Position numbers and translations under genes: made by a program
Notes under the pieces: model-generated
What the model saw: the letters and a program-made list of their open reading frames with translations, nothing else
Databases searched by the model: none
What the model was told of the DNA's origin: nothing
Part shown: in pieces, positions 1 to 8,620 of the stretch
How the letters are laid out: the number at the start of each line of letters is the position of its first letter
Numbering within the stretch: position 1 is the first letter of the stretch
Source: an uncultured Ruminococcus sp.
GTDB taxonomy: Bacteria > Bacillota > Clostridia > Oscillospirales > Ruminococcaceae
DNA length: 32,693 nucleotides
NCBI GenBank assembly: GCA_947178195.1
Contig: CAMWXM010000004.1
Span: forward strand, 1-32,693
Reading direction: 5' to 3'

Positions 1-648
1 GGATTTATACTATATAATACCGGCGGAAATACCGGAGAATTGTTTATAAGCAGTAAAATATGGGAGACGGCTCTTAAAATTATTTCGGCATTAGCCGGAT
101 ATGTCATTCTGACGCCCCTTATTACTGGCGGATTATGGTGGTTTTATCAGTCCGCATGCGGCAACGACAACATGAACATATTAAAGCTTTACACTGGATT
201 TAAACTTAATCTGAGAGCAGGCTTTCTTTATGGACTTATCTGGATAATGAGTATGCTTTCGCTGATACCTACAGGAGTATGCTGGGCGGCAGCTTATTAT
301 GTATTCGATCATGCTTCTGAATACGCAGATCAGGCTATTGCACTTTTTGCGGCTTTACAGCTTTTTATGCTGGGACTGTTTCTTGTTGGCTTATATCTTA
401 AATGCGTTATGTCTATGATTTTTGCGCCGTTTGTTTTTATAAAACACCCCGATATGAATATCTTTAAAATTATTAATAAGTCACGAAAAATAATATATGG
501 CTCAAAGCTTGAATGCTTAAAGCTTATTCTGACATATCTGCCGTTAATGCTGCCGATAGTAACGATACCTTTTATACTGCCGAGAGCAGTCATGGCTGTT
601 TCAGTCATGGCATGCGAGAAAATAGGAGCGGAAAATTGGGAACAATAA
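1..648 (+). CDS. Multi-pass membrane protein, 5' end outside the window
   Basis: The frame is open from base 1 and stops at 646-648, so the N-terminus is cut off by the window edge. A TTG at 40 could be read as a start but has no convincing ribosome binding site. The visible part has about four to five hydrophobic segments and a positively charged loop (KSRKIIYGSK, around residues 148-157 counted from base 40) before the last membrane segment. That pattern, a charged 'Sxxxm.GxK' loop between membrane helices, recalls DUF975-type integral membrane proteins, but I would not assign the family firmly. The stop overlaps the rluA start by 13 bases, so the two genes are probably co-transcribed and translationally coupled. 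Function is unknown. Confidence 0.7.
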   Translation, partial: GFILYNTGGNTGELFISSKIWETALKIISALAGYVILTPLITGGLWWFYQSACGNDNMNILKLYTGFKLNLRAGFLYGLIWIMSMLSLIPTGVCWAAAYYVFDHASEYADQAIALFAALQLFMLGLFLVGLYLKCVMSMIFAPFVFIKHPDMNIFKIINKSRKIIYGSKLECLKLILTYLPLMLPIVTIPFILPRAVMAVSVMACEKIGAENWEQ

Positions 649-1952
649 TTTTAAATGTAAAAAAAGATGCGAAGCTTGAAGATTTTCTTATAAAAGAAGC
701 AGGTATTTCGAAAAGAACTATATGCAGGCTTAAACGTACAAAAAATGGTATCACACGTAACGGAACGCTTATCCGCACCATAGACAATGTATTTAGCGGT
801 GACAGGATAGCACTTGAATTTGAAGATACCAAAACTCTTGAGCCCAACGGCAGACTTCATGCAGGAATCGCTTTTGAAAATGATAATCTGGTTGTATTTG
901 ATAAGCCTGCCGATATGCCTGTACACCCTTCCATAAAGCATCAGGGGGATACTCTGGGGAATCTTTTTGCTTATAAATATCCCGGACTTACTTTTCGTCC
1001 GGTAAACCGTCTCGACAGAGATACTTCCGGGTTGTGCATTGTGGCAAAAAATGCTGTTTCTGCTGCAGCGCTGCAGGGTAATGTAAAAAAAATATATTAT
1101 GCCGCTGTGTCGGGACATATCGAAGGGGAGGGGACTATCACTCTTCCTATAGCAAGGGAATGCGATTCAATAATAAAAAGAACTGTCAGAAGCGACGGAC
1201 AGAAAGCGGTCACTCATTATAAGGCTACCTGTACGGGAGATAAATATTCCCTTCTTGAAATAAATCTTGAAACAGGCAGAACACATCAAATAAGAGTACA
1301 CTTTGCCCATATCGGGCATCCTCTTGCCGGAGATGAGCTTTACGGCGGAAATACTAACGATATTAAATATCAGGCTCTTCACTGTGGACAGCTTGATTTT
1401 AATGACCCTCTGAGCGGTGAACACATAACGGTGATTTCGCCTGTCAGAGAAAATATATTATTACTATTTAAAAAGGAGAGTAAAAAAATGGAAAAAATTG
1501 CAAGCTTTCAGGTGGATCACAGAAAAATCAACGTTGGTATGTACATATCGAGAATTGATGGGGATATAGTTACATATGATGTGCGAATGGTAAAGCCTAA
1601 CGGGGGAGTTTATCTTGAAAATCCCGCTATGCATACTATTGAACACCTTTTTGCGACCTTTGCAAGAAATTCGGAATTTGGCAACAATATCGTTTATGTT
1701 GGACCTATGGGCTGCCGTACCGGCTTTTACCTGCTTACAAGAGGAATGGACCATGAATCGGCAATAAAGCTTGTACGTGACGCTTATGGATTTATTGCTG
1801 AATATAATGACGAAATTCCTGGCTGCTCGGAAGAGGAATGCGGAAATTATAAGGAGCATAGTCTGGAAGGTGCTAAAAAGGCTGTGCTGCCTCTTCTGAA
1901 GGTATTGGAAAATTATACTGTCGAAATGTTGGAATACTCCTGGCACATGTAA
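636..1952 (+). CDS. RluA-family pseudouridine synthase, reading frame fused to LuxS
   Basis: The N-terminal 284 residues form an RluA-type pseudouridine synthase, which isomerises uridines in 23S rRNA or tRNA. An S4-like RNA-binding region spans about residues 10-62 and the catalytic domain about 75-280. The motif NRLDRDTSG holds the catalytic Asp at residue 127, followed by the conserved ETGRTHQIRVH. The family motif usually begins with His; here it is Asn. I chose the TTG at 636 because AGGAG at 624-628 sits 7 bases upstream; the ATG at 612 has no such site. The frame has no stop after the RluA domain: codons AAA AAG GAG AGT AAA AAA lead straight into the luxS ATG at 1488. The encoded product is therefore a 438-residue RluA-LuxS protein unless luxS is made only by internal initiation. 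Confidence 0.9.
   Translation: MGTIILNVKKDAKLEDFLIKEAGISKRTICRLKRTKNGITRNGTLIRTIDNVFSGDRIALEFEDTKTLEPNGRLHAGIAFENDNLVVFDKPADMPVHPSIKHQGDTLGNLFAYKYPGLTFRPVNRLDRDTSGLCIVAKNAVSAAALQGNVKKIYYAAVSGHIEGEGTITLPIARECDSIIKRTVRSDGQKAVTHYKATCTGDKYSLLEINLETGRTHQIRVHFAHIGHPLAGDELYGGNTNDIKYQALHCGQLDFNDPLSGEHITVISPVRENILLLFKKESKKMEKIASFQVDHRKINVGMYISRIDGDIVTYDVRMVKPNGGVYLENPAMHTIEHLFATFARNSEFGNNIVYVGPMGCRTGFYLLTRGMDHESAIKLVRDAYGFIAEYNDEIPGCSEEECGNYKEHSLEGAKKAVLPLLKVLENYTVEMLEYSWHM
1488..1952 (+). CDS. luxS: S-ribosylhomocysteine lyase LuxS (internal start)
   Basis: LuxS cleaves S-ribosylhomocysteine to homocysteine and DPD, the precursor of autoinducer-2, in the cytoplasmic activated methyl cycle. The 154-residue product has the usual family length. 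The zinc ligands are visible as HTIEH (His49, His53) and the Cys of EECGNY (Cys118). The catalytic base is Glu52 and the catalytic Cys is in GCRTGFY (Cys76). AAGGAG at 1473-1478 lies 9 bases before the ATG and is a good ribosome binding site, so separate translation is plausible. The upstream rluA frame enters this gene in phase with no stop, so LuxS may also be the C-terminal domain of a fusion. No mtn/pfs gene is nearby. Confidence 0.95.
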   Translation: MEKIASFQVDHRKINVGMYISRIDGDIVTYDVRMVKPNGGVYLENPAMHTIEHLFATFARNSEFGNNIVYVGPMGCRTGFYLLTRGMDHESAIKLVRDAYGFIAEYNDEIPGCSEEECGNYKEHSLEGAKKAVLPLLKVLENYTVEMLEYSWHM

Positions 1953-2024
1953 CAAAAAATAACATCTTCATTTGTGCAGATATACAAATAATTGTCGGTT
2001 TATGGTAAATATATACAAATCGAC

Positions 2025-2052
2025 TTGCGTTTTATTGTTAAACTGGTATAAT
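2025..2052 (+). promoter_or_regulatory. Promoter of the M23 peptidase gene
   Basis: TTGCGT at 2025-2030 and TATAAT at 2047-2052 are 16 bases apart. TGG directly before the -10 box makes it an extended -10. The leader that follows (about 80 bases) carries a small GCACC/GGTGC hairpin at 2100-2114. The 1953-2138 gap shows no clear terminator for luxS. Confidence 0.75.
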
Positions 2053-2138
2053 AACTTCATGATGTAACTGAATTGTAATAATTTTGGTTCATTTTCTCTG
2101 CACCATTCCGGTGCTTACTACTGAAAGGAGTTTTTTCA

Positions 2139-3452
2139 ATGAAACGCATACGAACTGAAGGCAGAAGAAGGCTTTATTCAATGGTTATGAACTGTACTGC
2201 TCCTGCGCTGGCGATTTTGTTCCTTGCAGGCTCTGCATGCTGGGCAGCTGAATTGCAGTACGGCGAACCGGTGGAGTATGACAGAAGTCCGGAGGCGGCT
2301 GCTGTTCTGGCTGAAAACGGACTTTCCCTTGTGCCTGATGAATATACGGAATCGGCAATGCCTGTTTCAGAAATAGCCGTTATGAGCAGCCCTAATTCGG
2401 GTGCGGAAATGGTGGAGGCGTGTGGCATTTATATCGGCGATAAATTTGTGGGAGCTGTTGCAAACGGAGAAAGCGTTGAACAGGAGCTGTTGCAGATACT
2501 GGAAAATTACCGTAAAGAGGAAAATGTTATAGATGCGGATTTTGCGATAGAACCTGATATCAAGCAGGGACTTTACCGGACGGAGGCTCTGGTAGATGAA
2601 ACGGATATGTCGGATTTTCTCACCAGTGAAAAAAAGGTGGTTGCCGAATACACTGCTGAAAAGGAGGATACGCCGGAAAAAATTGCCGAGGATTTCGGAA
2701 TGAGCGTCGACGAGATAAAGGAGCTTAATCCTGAAATTGAAAGCATCAGCGACGGAGAACAAATTAAAATCAAGGAAACCGTTTCGGTACTTCCTGTTAA
2801 ATATGTATGTGAAGAACAGGAAGAGGAAATAATTCAGGTCAATTCATATGCTTATAATGAAAATTATGAATTGATATCAGACGGCATTAAGGGTAAAAAA
2901 ATCAGCACATATGAGGTGACTTACATCGACGGCAGTGAAATGTCCAGAAAGCTTATTTCCACGGAAACAATCGAATTGACGTCGGAGCAGATACCGGAAG
3001 AGCAGGACCCATACATTGACAGCAGCAGCGAGCAGACCAACGAGGAATTGTTTACCGAAAGCCATCCTGAAACAGGAGGACTTTTTTCGGGAAGTTTTAT
3101 ATGGCCGGTAAACGGCGGATATATAAGCGACACCTTCGGAAGCGACAGAAATCATAAGGGACTTGATATCGCAGCGCCTTCGGGCACTGATATTTATGCT
3201 TCTGACGCAGGAACAGTCATAGACGCAGGCTGGAACGACGGCGGCTATGGTAACTTTGTACAGATAGACCACGGCAACGGATATGTCACAATTTATGGTC
3301 ATGCCAGCGAGGTATATGTCAGCGCCGGAGATGTGGTGGAGCAGGGACAGCTTATTGCAGCAGTTGGAACTACCGGAGATTCTACCGGAAACCATTGCCA
3401 TTTTGAAGTCAGATATGCGGGAGCGTTTCTTGACCCACAGGAATTTGTATAA
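2139..3452 (+). CDS. Exported LysM-G5-M23 family peptidoglycan endopeptidase
   Basis: This 437-residue protein is likely a secreted or membrane-anchored murein hydrolase or a regulator of one. Order: basic N-terminus and hydrophobic segment (residues 20-37, signal anchor or signal peptide ending near CWAAE); an uncharacterised part; a LysM-like peptidoglycan-binding region (about 168-213); a G5-like domain (about 215-285); an acidic linker; and an M23 lysostaphin-type metallopeptidase domain (319-433). Zinc and catalytic residues fit M23: His339 and Asp343 in HKGLD, His388 in YGH, and His419/His421 in HCH. All are present, so it looks active. The ATG at 2139 has AAGGAG 8 bases upstream. The gene has its own promoter and appears monocistronic. 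Confidence 0.93.
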   Translation: MKRIRTEGRRRLYSMVMNCTAPALAILFLAGSACWAAELQYGEPVEYDRSPEAAAVLAENGLSLVPDEYTESAMPVSEIAVMSSPNSGAEMVEACGIYIGDKFVGAVANGESVEQELLQILENYRKEENVIDADFAIEPDIKQGLYRTEALVDETDMSDFLTSEKKVVAEYTAEKEDTPEKIAEDFGMSVDEIKELNPEIESISDGEQIKIKETVSVLPVKYVCEEQEEEIIQVNSYAYNENYELISDGIKGKKISTYEVTYIDGSEMSRKLISTETIELTSEQIPEEQDPYIDSSSEQTNEELFTESHPETGGLFSGSFIWPVNGGYISDTFGSDRNHKGLDIAAPSGTDIYASDAGTVIDAGWNDGGYGNFVQIDHGNGYVTIYGHASEVYVSAGDVVEQGQLIAAVGTTGDSTGNHCHFEVRYAGAFLDPQEFV

Positions 3453-3507
3453 ATTATATATTTTAATCAGTTCACAAAAAATTTACATTTTAAATTTGCA
3501 TAGGGTA

Positions 3508-3536
3508 TTGCAGAAAACGGAAGAATATGTTATAAT
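3508..3536 (+). promoter_or_regulatory. Promoter of the S10 ribosomal protein operon
   Basis: TTGCAG (3508-3513) and a perfect TATAAT (3531-3536) are separated by 17 bases. Transcription should begin near 3543, leaving a leader of about 315 bases before rpsJ. No other strong promoter is evident up to rplQ. Confidence 0.8.
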
Positions 3537-3542
3537 TTATTT

Positions 3543-3858
3543 GCGTGATTGCAACAGATATGCGATGAAGCGAAAGGTTGCCGGCGGTATGCCGGGTAAT
3601 TTTCGTGGAGTATGTCCGATTTAAAACCGGGCGACTGAAATACTTGTGCACAGTTTGTGACTTTTTTACGGCTTTATGGCTGTAGCTATGTAAACTTAAA
3701 CTATGTAAAACTGTGTCCTGATGAAAGTAACCCGAATTTTGAATCTGCATGAATCAAAATTCGGTTTTTTTTACCGACTGAATCGGGAAACACACGGGAA
3801 CGTGGAGTGTTTCAAATCAAGCCCCCCAACAGAATATGCTTTAAGGAGGCGAAAAAAG
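3543..3858 (+). promoter_or_regulatory. Structured leader RNA of the S10 operon
   Basis: This 400-base gene gap holds a promoter and a structured leader rather than a gene. Seen in order: a hairpin with outer arms CGAAA/TTTCG (3571-3575, 3601-3605) and inner arms CCGGC/GCCGG (3581-3585, 3591-3595); a long-range pairing CACAGTTT/AAACTGTG (3649-3656, 3708-3715); an intrinsic terminator (3732-3772); and a hairpin GAAACA/TGTTTC enclosing CACG-GGAA-CGTG (3787-3813), with a GGAA tetraloop and a GAG bulge. S10 operons are controlled by L4 through leader attenuation in E. coli; a related autogenous control here is inference. Confidence 0.7.
3732..3772 (+). terminator. Attenuator-type intrinsic terminator in the S10 leader
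   Basis: A perfect 11-bp stem, CCGAATTTTGA (3732-3742) with TCAAAATTCGG (3754-3764), is followed by eight T residues (3765-3772). It lies between the operon promoter and rpsJ, so it must be read through or regulated for the operon to be expressed. Confidence 0.8.
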
Positions 3859-4173
3859 GTGGCAGTCAACGAAAAGATCAGAATCAAGATCAAAGGCTAT
3901 GAACACGCAACAGTAGACGCAGCAGCGGCAAAAATCGTTGAAGCGGCAAAAAGAAGCGGTGCAAGGGTTTCAGGTCCTATTCCGCTCCCTACAAACAAAG
4001 AGGTAGTTACTATCCTCAGAGCTGTTCATAAATACAAGGACAGCCGTGAGCAGTTTGAAATGAGAACTCATAAGAGACTTATCGACGTTATCAGACCAAC
4101 TGCTAAAACGACCGATGCTCTTCAGAAGCTGGAAGTTCCGGCAGGCGTGGACATCGTAATGGAAGTTAAATAA
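3859..4173 (+). CDS. rpsJ: 30S ribosomal protein S10
   Basis: S10 sits in the head of the 30S subunit and, as NusE, also takes part in antitermination. The 104-residue product has the family's usual length and the conserved features GPIPLPT and [10 protein letters not shown]. The frame is open back to an ATG at 3721, but that lies inside the leader before the terminator and lacks a ribosome binding site. AAGGAGG at 3843-3849 sits 9 bases before GTG 3859, which decides the start. It is the first gene of the operon and is followed by an unusually long structured 108-base gap. Confidence 0.98.
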   Translation: MAVNEKIRIKIKGYEHATVDAAAAKIVEAAKRSGARVSGPIPLPTNKEVVTILRAVHKYKDSREQFEMRTHKRLIDVIRPTAKTTDALQKLEVPAGVDIVMEVK

Positions 4174-4281
4174 AAGACTTCCCGGATATCACAGAAAATC
4201 CACTGTGAAATAATGACGGAAAAATTTCCGCCGGTCATGTTGGCTTCGGGTCAACCAATAACCTAACAGGAGGAAATATAC
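4174..4281 (+). promoter_or_regulatory. Structured rpsJ-rplC intergenic region
   Basis: This 108-base spacer is far longer than most others in the operon (about 0-25 bases). Three consecutive inverted repeats are visible: TCACAG/CTGTGA (4189-4194, 4203-4208), ATGACGGAA/TTCC...GTCAT (4213-4221, 4226-4238), and GTTG/CAAC (4239-4242, 4252-4255). No T-run follows, so it is not a terminator. A role in mRNA processing or translational control of rplC is inferred. Confidence 0.5.
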
Positions 4282-4914
4282 ATGAAAAAAGGTATTATCG
4301 GCAAGAAAATCGGTATGACACAGATTTTTGACGAATCGGGAAAAGTTATTCCCGTAACGGTCGTTGAAGCCGGTCCGTGCGTTGTGGTTCAGAAAAAAAC
4401 TATTGAAAACGACGGATATGAGGCTGTTCAGCTTGGCTACGGCGAAGTTAAGACCACAAGAGTCAACAAGCCGATGAAGGGTCATTTTGACAAGGCAGAC
4501 GTAGCTTGTAAAAAGGAACTCAGGGAATTCAGACTTGAGGACTGCGCTTCAGTTAATGTAGGCGATATTTTAAAGGCTGACACATTCGCAGTAGGCGATA
4601 TGGTGGACGTAAGCGGTACAAGCAAAGGTAAGGGTTTCCAGGGTACTATTAAACGTCACAATAATTCGAGACTTAAGGAAACTCATGGTTCAGGTCCTGT
4701 ACACAGACATGCAGGCTCTATGGGCGCTTGCTCGTCTCCTTCAAGAATCTTTAAGGGCAAGGGAATGCCAGGTCAGATGGGTAATGAAAAGGTTACCGTA
4801 CAGAATCTTGAAGTTGTTAAAATCGACTCAGAAAATAATCTTATTGCACTCAGAGGCGCAATTCCGGGCCCTAAGGGCGGAATCGTGTCCATTATAGACA
4901 GTGTTAAGGCGTAA
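4282..4914 (+). CDS. rplC: 50S ribosomal protein L3
   Basis: L3 is an early-assembling 50S protein whose extension reaches toward the peptidyl transferase centre. The 210-residue protein shows the N-terminal [13 protein letters not shown] signature and the conserved loop around [20 protein letters not shown] (residues about 147-166), close to the Gln methylated in some species (MPGQMG). ATG 4282 follows AGGAGG. The structured spacer in front may influence its translation. rplD follows after 17 bases. Confidence 0.98.
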   Translation: MKKGIIGKKIGMTQIFDESGKVIPVTVVEAGPCVVVQKKTIENDGYEAVQLGYGEVKTTRVNKPMKGHFDKADVACKKELREFRLEDCASVNVGDILKADTFAVGDMVDVSGTSKGKGFQGTIKRHNNSRLKETHGSGPVHRHAGSMGACSSPSRIFKGKGMPGQMGNEKVTVQNLEVVKIDSENNLIALRGAIPGPKGGIVSIIDSVKA

Positions 4915-4931
4915 GGAAGGAGGAAGCATAT

Positions 4932-5555
4932 ATGTCAAAGGTTTCAGTTTATAATATGGCAGGAAATCAGGTTTCTGAAACAGAAATTTCCGACGCTGTA
5001 TTCGGTATAGAACCAAATGAAGCTGTAATGCATGCAATGGTTGTGAATTATCTCGCAAATCAGCGTCAGGGCACACAGTCTACACTGACACGTACAGAAG
5101 TTCGTGGCGGCGGAAGAAAACCATGGCGTCAGAAGGGTACAGGCCATGCAAGACAGGGTTCGACCCGTGCTCCTCAGTGGACACACGGCGGTGTGGCTTT
5201 AGGTCCTAAGCCGAGAGATTACAGCTATACACTTAATAAAAAGGTAAAAAGACTTGCAATGAAGTCGGCTTTATCTTCAAAGGCTCAGAATGCAAACCTG
5301 ATAGTTGTAGACGCTCTTGACCTGGAAGGCTTCAAGACAAAGACTATCGTTGAAATGCTCAAGGCTTTAAATGTTGAGGGCAAGGCTCTTATCGTAACAG
5401 CTGAGGCTGATAGAAAAGTCGTAAAGAGCGCAGCAAACATTCCGGGCGTTAAAACGGCGGCTGTCAATACTCTTAACGTATATGACATTTTGAATCATGA
5501 TAAATTTATCGTTGTAAAGAATGCCGTTGAAAAAATTGAGGAGGTGTACGCATAA
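4932..5555 (+). CDS. rplD: 50S ribosomal protein L4
   Basis: L4 lines the peptide exit tunnel and in some bacteria represses its own S10 operon. The 207-residue product carries the tunnel-loop signature [20 protein letters not shown] (residues about 59-78) and the typical N-terminal VYNMAGNQV. Its presence with a long attenuator-bearing leader upstream of rpsJ makes it the first candidate for an autogenous regulator here, which is inference. The stop overlaps the rplW start as TAATG, so the two are translationally coupled. Confidence 0.98.
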   Translation: MSKVSVYNMAGNQVSETEISDAVFGIEPNEAVMHAMVVNYLANQRQGTQSTLTRTEVRGGGRKPWRQKGTGHARQGSTRAPQWTHGGVALGPKPRDYSYTLNKKVKRLAMKSALSSKAQNANLIVVDALDLEGFKTKTIVEMLKALNVEGKALIVTAEADRKVVKSAANIPGVKTAAVNTLNVYDILNHDKFIVVKNAVEKIEEVYA

Positions 5556-5866
5556 TGAAAGCACCACAGGATATTATCCTCAAACCGGTCATCTCTGAAA
5601 GAAGCATCGATCTGCTTCCTACCGGAAAATATACTTTCAAGGTTGCCAAGGACGCTAACAAGGTTGAGATCGCAAAGGCAGTAGAACAGCTTTTCAGCGT
5701 TGAGGTCACTAAGGTAAATACCATGAACTGCAAGGGACGTACAAAACGTGTCGGCAGATTTGAAGGTAAAACGGCTGACTGGAAAAAAGCAATCGTTACT
5801 ATAAATACAGAACCGGACGATAAGAAAATTAAATCGTCAATCGAGTTCTTCGACGGCTTGTATTAA
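5555..5866 (+). CDS. rplW: 50S ribosomal protein L23
   Basis: L23 lies at the tunnel exit and is the docking site for trigger factor and the signal recognition particle. The 103-residue product contains the usual opening IILKPVISERS, the YTFKVAKDANKVEIAKAVE segment and the NTMNCKGRTKRVGR loop. Its ATG overlaps the rplD stop by one base, and GAGGTG just upstream acts as ribosome binding site. A 62-base spacer follows, with a GGGAG/CTCCC hairpin at 5885-5899. Confidence 0.98.
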   Translation: MKAPQDIILKPVISERSIDLLPTGKYTFKVAKDANKVEIAKAVEQLFSVEVTKVNTMNCKGRTKRVGRFEGKTADWKKAIVTINTEPDDKKIKSSIEFFDGLY

Positions 5867-5928
5867 TAAAAAGCCGTATGGTATGGGAGTGATGCTCCCG
5901 CAAACAATGCATTTAAGGAGTGAAAACA

Positions 5929-6762
5929 ATGGCAATAAAAACCTATAAACCGACAACTCCTTCACGTCGTCAGATGACCTGTACCGACTATTCGGAATTG
6001 TCGAAGGTTGCTCCGCAGAAGAGTCTGCTTGAACCTCTGAAGAAAAAATCAGGCAGAAACAGCTACGGAAGAATTACTGTCCGCCACAGAGGCGGCGGCT
6101 CAAGAAGAAAATATCGTATAATCGATTTCAAACGTGACAAGGATGGCATGAATGCTGAAGTTATGACTCTTGAATACGATCCTAACCGTTCCGCATTTAT
6201 CGCTCTTGTTCAGTATGAAGATGGTGAAAAGAGATACATTCTTGCACCACACGGTCTTAAAGTGGGCGATACAGTCTGCTCAGGTCCTGAAGCTGATATC
6301 AAGCCGGGTAATGCACTTGAAATGATAAACATTCCTGTTGGTACGTTTATCCATGCTATCGAGCTTTATCCTGGTAAGGGCGCTCAGATGGTCCGTTCAG
6401 CAGGAAATATGGCTCAGCTTATGGCTAAGGAGGGTAAATACGCTCTTGTAAGACTTCCTTCGGGAGAACTCAGAAATGTACCGATCAACTGTAAGGCTAC
6501 AATTGGTCAGGTAAGCAATATTGACCACGAAAACGTTAATCTGGGTAAAGCCGGAAGAACACGTCATATGGGTATCAGACCGACAGTCAGAGGTTCTGTA
6601 ATGAACCCTTGCGATCACCCTCACGGCGGTGGTGAAGGTAAATCACCAATCGGTCGTCCGGGACCTGTTACTCCTTGGGGTAAGCCAGCACTCGGCTATA
6701 AGACCCGTAACAAGCATAACCGTTCCGACAAGTTTATCGTAAAACGCAGAAACGGTAAATAA
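5929..6762 (+). CDS. rplB: 50S ribosomal protein L2
   Basis: L2 is needed for subunit association and peptidyl transferase activity. The 277-residue length from ATG 5929 equals the usual family length and gives the standard [14 protein letters not shown] start. An in-frame GTG at 5920 is rejected because it overlaps AAGGAG (5915-5920), which is correctly spaced (8 bases) for 5929. The C-terminal signature [18 protein letters not shown] contains the conserved His important for peptidyl transfer. Confidence 0.98.
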   Translation: MAIKTYKPTTPSRRQMTCTDYSELSKVAPQKSLLEPLKKKSGRNSYGRITVRHRGGGSRRKYRIIDFKRDKDGMNAEVMTLEYDPNRSAFIALVQYEDGEKRYILAPHGLKVGDTVCSGPEADIKPGNALEMINIPVGTFIHAIELYPGKGAQMVRSAGNMAQLMAKEGKYALVRLPSGELRNVPINCKATIGQVSNIDHENVNLGKAGRTRHMGIRPTVRGSVMNPCDHPHGGGEGKSPIGRPGPVTPWGKPALGYKTRNKHNRSDKFIVKRRNGK

Positions 6763-6783
6763 GCTGAAAGGAGGAACTGATTA

Positions 6784-7068
6784 ATGAGCAGAAGCATTAA
6801 AAAGGGCCCTTACGTTCAGGAGGCTCTTTATAAAAGAGTTGTCGCAATGAACGAAGCAGGTGAAAAAAAGGTGCTCAAGACATGGAGCAGAACCTCGACA
6901 ATTTTCCCAGAATTTGTTGGTCATACATTTGCAGTTCATGACGGACGCAAGCACGTTCCGGTATATGTGACGGAAGATATGGTAGGTCACAAGCTGGGTG
7001 AGTTTGCTCCTACAAGAACCTATAAGGGTCACGCTGGATCGAAAACTACAAACAACGGCAAGAAATAG
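6784..7068 (+). CDS. rpsS: 30S ribosomal protein S19
   Basis: S19 binds 16S rRNA with S13 in the 30S head and contacts tRNA and the 50S subunit. The 94-residue protein has the family start SRSIKKGPY, the central [13 protein letters not shown] motif, and a [17 protein letters not shown]-terminal region. ATG 6784 is preceded by AAGGAGG. Spacing to rplB and rplV is about 20 bases, as expected in an S10 operon. Confidence 0.98.
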   Translation: MSRSIKKGPYVQEALYKRVVAMNEAGEKKVLKTWSRTSTIFPEFVGHTFAVHDGRKHVPVYVTEDMVGHKLGEFAPTRTYKGHAGSKTTNNGKK

Positions 7069-7085
7069 CGGAAGGAGGAATTCAG

Positions 7086-7421
7086 ATGGAAGCAAGAGCA
7101 TATCTGAGAAACGCTCGTATTGCACCAAGAAAAGTGCAGATTGTTTTGGATCTTATCAGAAACAAGCCTGTAGACGTTGCGCTCGCTACTCTTAATTATA
7201 CACCAAAGGCTGCATGTGAAATACTTGAAAAGCTTTTGAAATCCGCTATCGCAAACGCTGAAAACAATCACAGCATGAACAGGGACGACCTTTACGTTGC
7301 TGAATGTTTTGTTTGTCCGGGTCCTATAATGAAGAGAATCATGCCAAGAGCACAGGGCAGAGCATACAGAATTTTAAAGAGAACATCACATGTTACAATT
7401 GTTCTTAAAGAAAAAGAATAA
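7086..7421 (+). CDS. rplV: 50S ribosomal protein L22
   Basis: L22 helps form the constriction of the peptide exit tunnel; its beta-hairpin is the site of some macrolide resistance changes. The 111-residue product shows the conserved [15 protein letters not shown] motif near the N-terminus and the tunnel hairpin around [20 protein letters not shown] (residues about 81-100), which looks wild-type in length. ATG 7086 follows GGAAGGAGG. Confidence 0.98.
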   Translation: MEARAYLRNARIAPRKVQIVLDLIRNKPVDVALATLNYTPKAACEILEKLLKSAIANAENNHSMNRDDLYVAECFVCPGPIMKRIMPRAQGRAYRILKRTSHVTIVLKEKE

Positions 7422-7439
7422 TCCCAGGGAGGTTTAAGA

Positions 7440-8195
7440 ATGGGCCAGAAAGTTAATCCGCACGGTCTTCGTGTCGGCGTTATAAAAGATTGGGATTCTC
7501 GCTGGTTTGCGAATAAATCAACTTTTGGCGACACACTTGTTGAAGATTACAATGTTCGTAACTATATTAAGAAGAACTTGTATGCAGCAGGTGTTCCAAA
7601 AATTGAAATTGAAAGATTTGCTGAAGATAAGGTAAGAATCCACATCCACTGTGCAAAGCCGGGTATCGTAATCGGAAGAGGCGGCACAGAAATCGAAAAG
7701 CTCCGTCAGAAGCTTGAAAAAATGATCGGCAAACAGGTTGCGGTTAATATCGTTGAGGTCAAAAACCCAGATATCAACTCAAAGCTTGTGGCTGAAAAAA
7801 TAGCTCTCGATCTCGAAAACAGAGTTTCATTCAGACGTACAATGAAACAGGCTATCGGCAGAGCTATGCGTCTGGGCGCTAAGGGTATCAAGGTTATGGT
7901 ATCAGGTCGTCTCGGCGGCGCTGAAATTGCAAGAAGCGAAACATACCATGAAGGTACTATCCCACTTCAGACAATAAGAGCTGATATTGATTATGCAACA
8001 GCTGAGGCTGCTACAACATACGGTCGTCTTGGCATTAAAGTCTGGATCTATAAGGGCGAGGTTTTAAAGGGTGAAGCTGCTAAAACAGAAGAAACTAAGG
8101 CTAAGTCCGGCAGAGATAACAGAAGAAGAAATAATAATAATCAGAGACGTGACAATAAAGTCAGAGAAGTTAAAAATGAAGGAGGTAACCAGTAA
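7440..8195 (+). CDS. rpsC: 30S ribosomal protein S3
   Basis: S3 lies at the mRNA entry site of the 30S subunit and contributes to helicase activity. The 251-residue protein has the [13 protein letters not shown] start, a KH domain with GRGG in [15 protein letters not shown] (residues about 77-91), and the C-terminal S3 domain. It ends in a low-complexity basic tail rich in Arg, Asn and Lys (about 215-251), a common lineage-specific extension. The GGAGGT ribosome binding site of rplP lies inside its last codons, and its TAA overlaps the rplP ATG as TAATG. Confidence 0.98.
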   Translation: MGQKVNPHGLRVGVIKDWDSRWFANKSTFGDTLVEDYNVRNYIKKNLYAAGVPKIEIERFAEDKVRIHIHCAKPGIVIGRGGTEIEKLRQKLEKMIGKQVAVNIVEVKNPDINSKLVAEKIALDLENRVSFRRTMKQAIGRAMRLGAKGIKVMVSGRLGGAEIARSETYHEGTIPLQTIRADIDYATAEAATTYGRLGIKVWIYKGEVLKGEAAKTEETKAKSGRDNRRRNNNNQRRDNKVREVKNEGGNQ

Positions 8196-8620
8196 TGCTA
8201 CTTCCAAAGAGAGTTAAATACCGTCGTGTTCACAGAGGACGTATGACGGGTAAGGCAACAAGAGGCAATAAGGTAAGCTACGGAGATTTCGGTCTTCAGG
8301 CTTTAGAGCCTTCGTGGATCACTTCAAATCAGATCGAAGCAGCCCGTATCGCTATGACTCGTTACATTAAGCGTGGCGGTCAGGTATGGATCAAGATTTT
8401 CCCGGATAAGCCTGTTACACATAAGCCAGCAGGTACTCGTATGGGTTCCGGTAAGGGTGCTCCGGAATATTGGGTTGCAGTAGTTAAGCCGGGTAGAGTT
8501 ATGTTTGAAATAGCCGGCGTTCCGGAAGAAACTGCAAGAGAAGCTATGCGTCTTGCTATGCATAAGCTCCCGATTAAATGTAAATTTGTAAAGAAAGAAG
8601 AGCAAGGAGGGGAGCAGTAA
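8195..8620 (+). CDS. rplP: 50S ribosomal protein L16
   Basis: L16 binds 23S rRNA near the A site and is one of the late-assembling proteins. The 141-residue product has the [10 protein letters not shown] start, the [17 protein letters not shown] motif and the [19 protein letters not shown] signature. It overlaps rpsC and rpmC by one base at each end (TAATG twice), so the three genes form a translationally coupled run. Confidence 0.98.
   Translation: MLLPKRVKYRRVHRGRMTGKATRGNKVSYGDFGLQALEPSWITSNQIEAARIAMTRYIKRGGQVWIKIFPDKPVTHKPAGTRMGSGKGAPEYWVAVVKPGRVMFEIAGVPEETAREAMRLAMHKLPIKCKFVKKEEQGGEQ

Noticed and set aside
513-635. Upstream extension of the rluA frame to an ATG at 513
   Set aside because: It lies wholly inside the preceding membrane-protein gene, is not RluA-like, and AGGAG at 624-628 fits the TTG at 636.
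3283-3624. Plus-strand frame of 113 codons overlapping the M23 gene end and the S10 leader
   Set aside because: It overlaps the peptidase domain in another frame and has no family features; a shadow frame.
3721-3858. N-terminal extension of S10 from the ATG at 3721
   Set aside because: It runs through the leader terminator, has no ribosome binding site, and would add 46 residues to a protein of very constant length.
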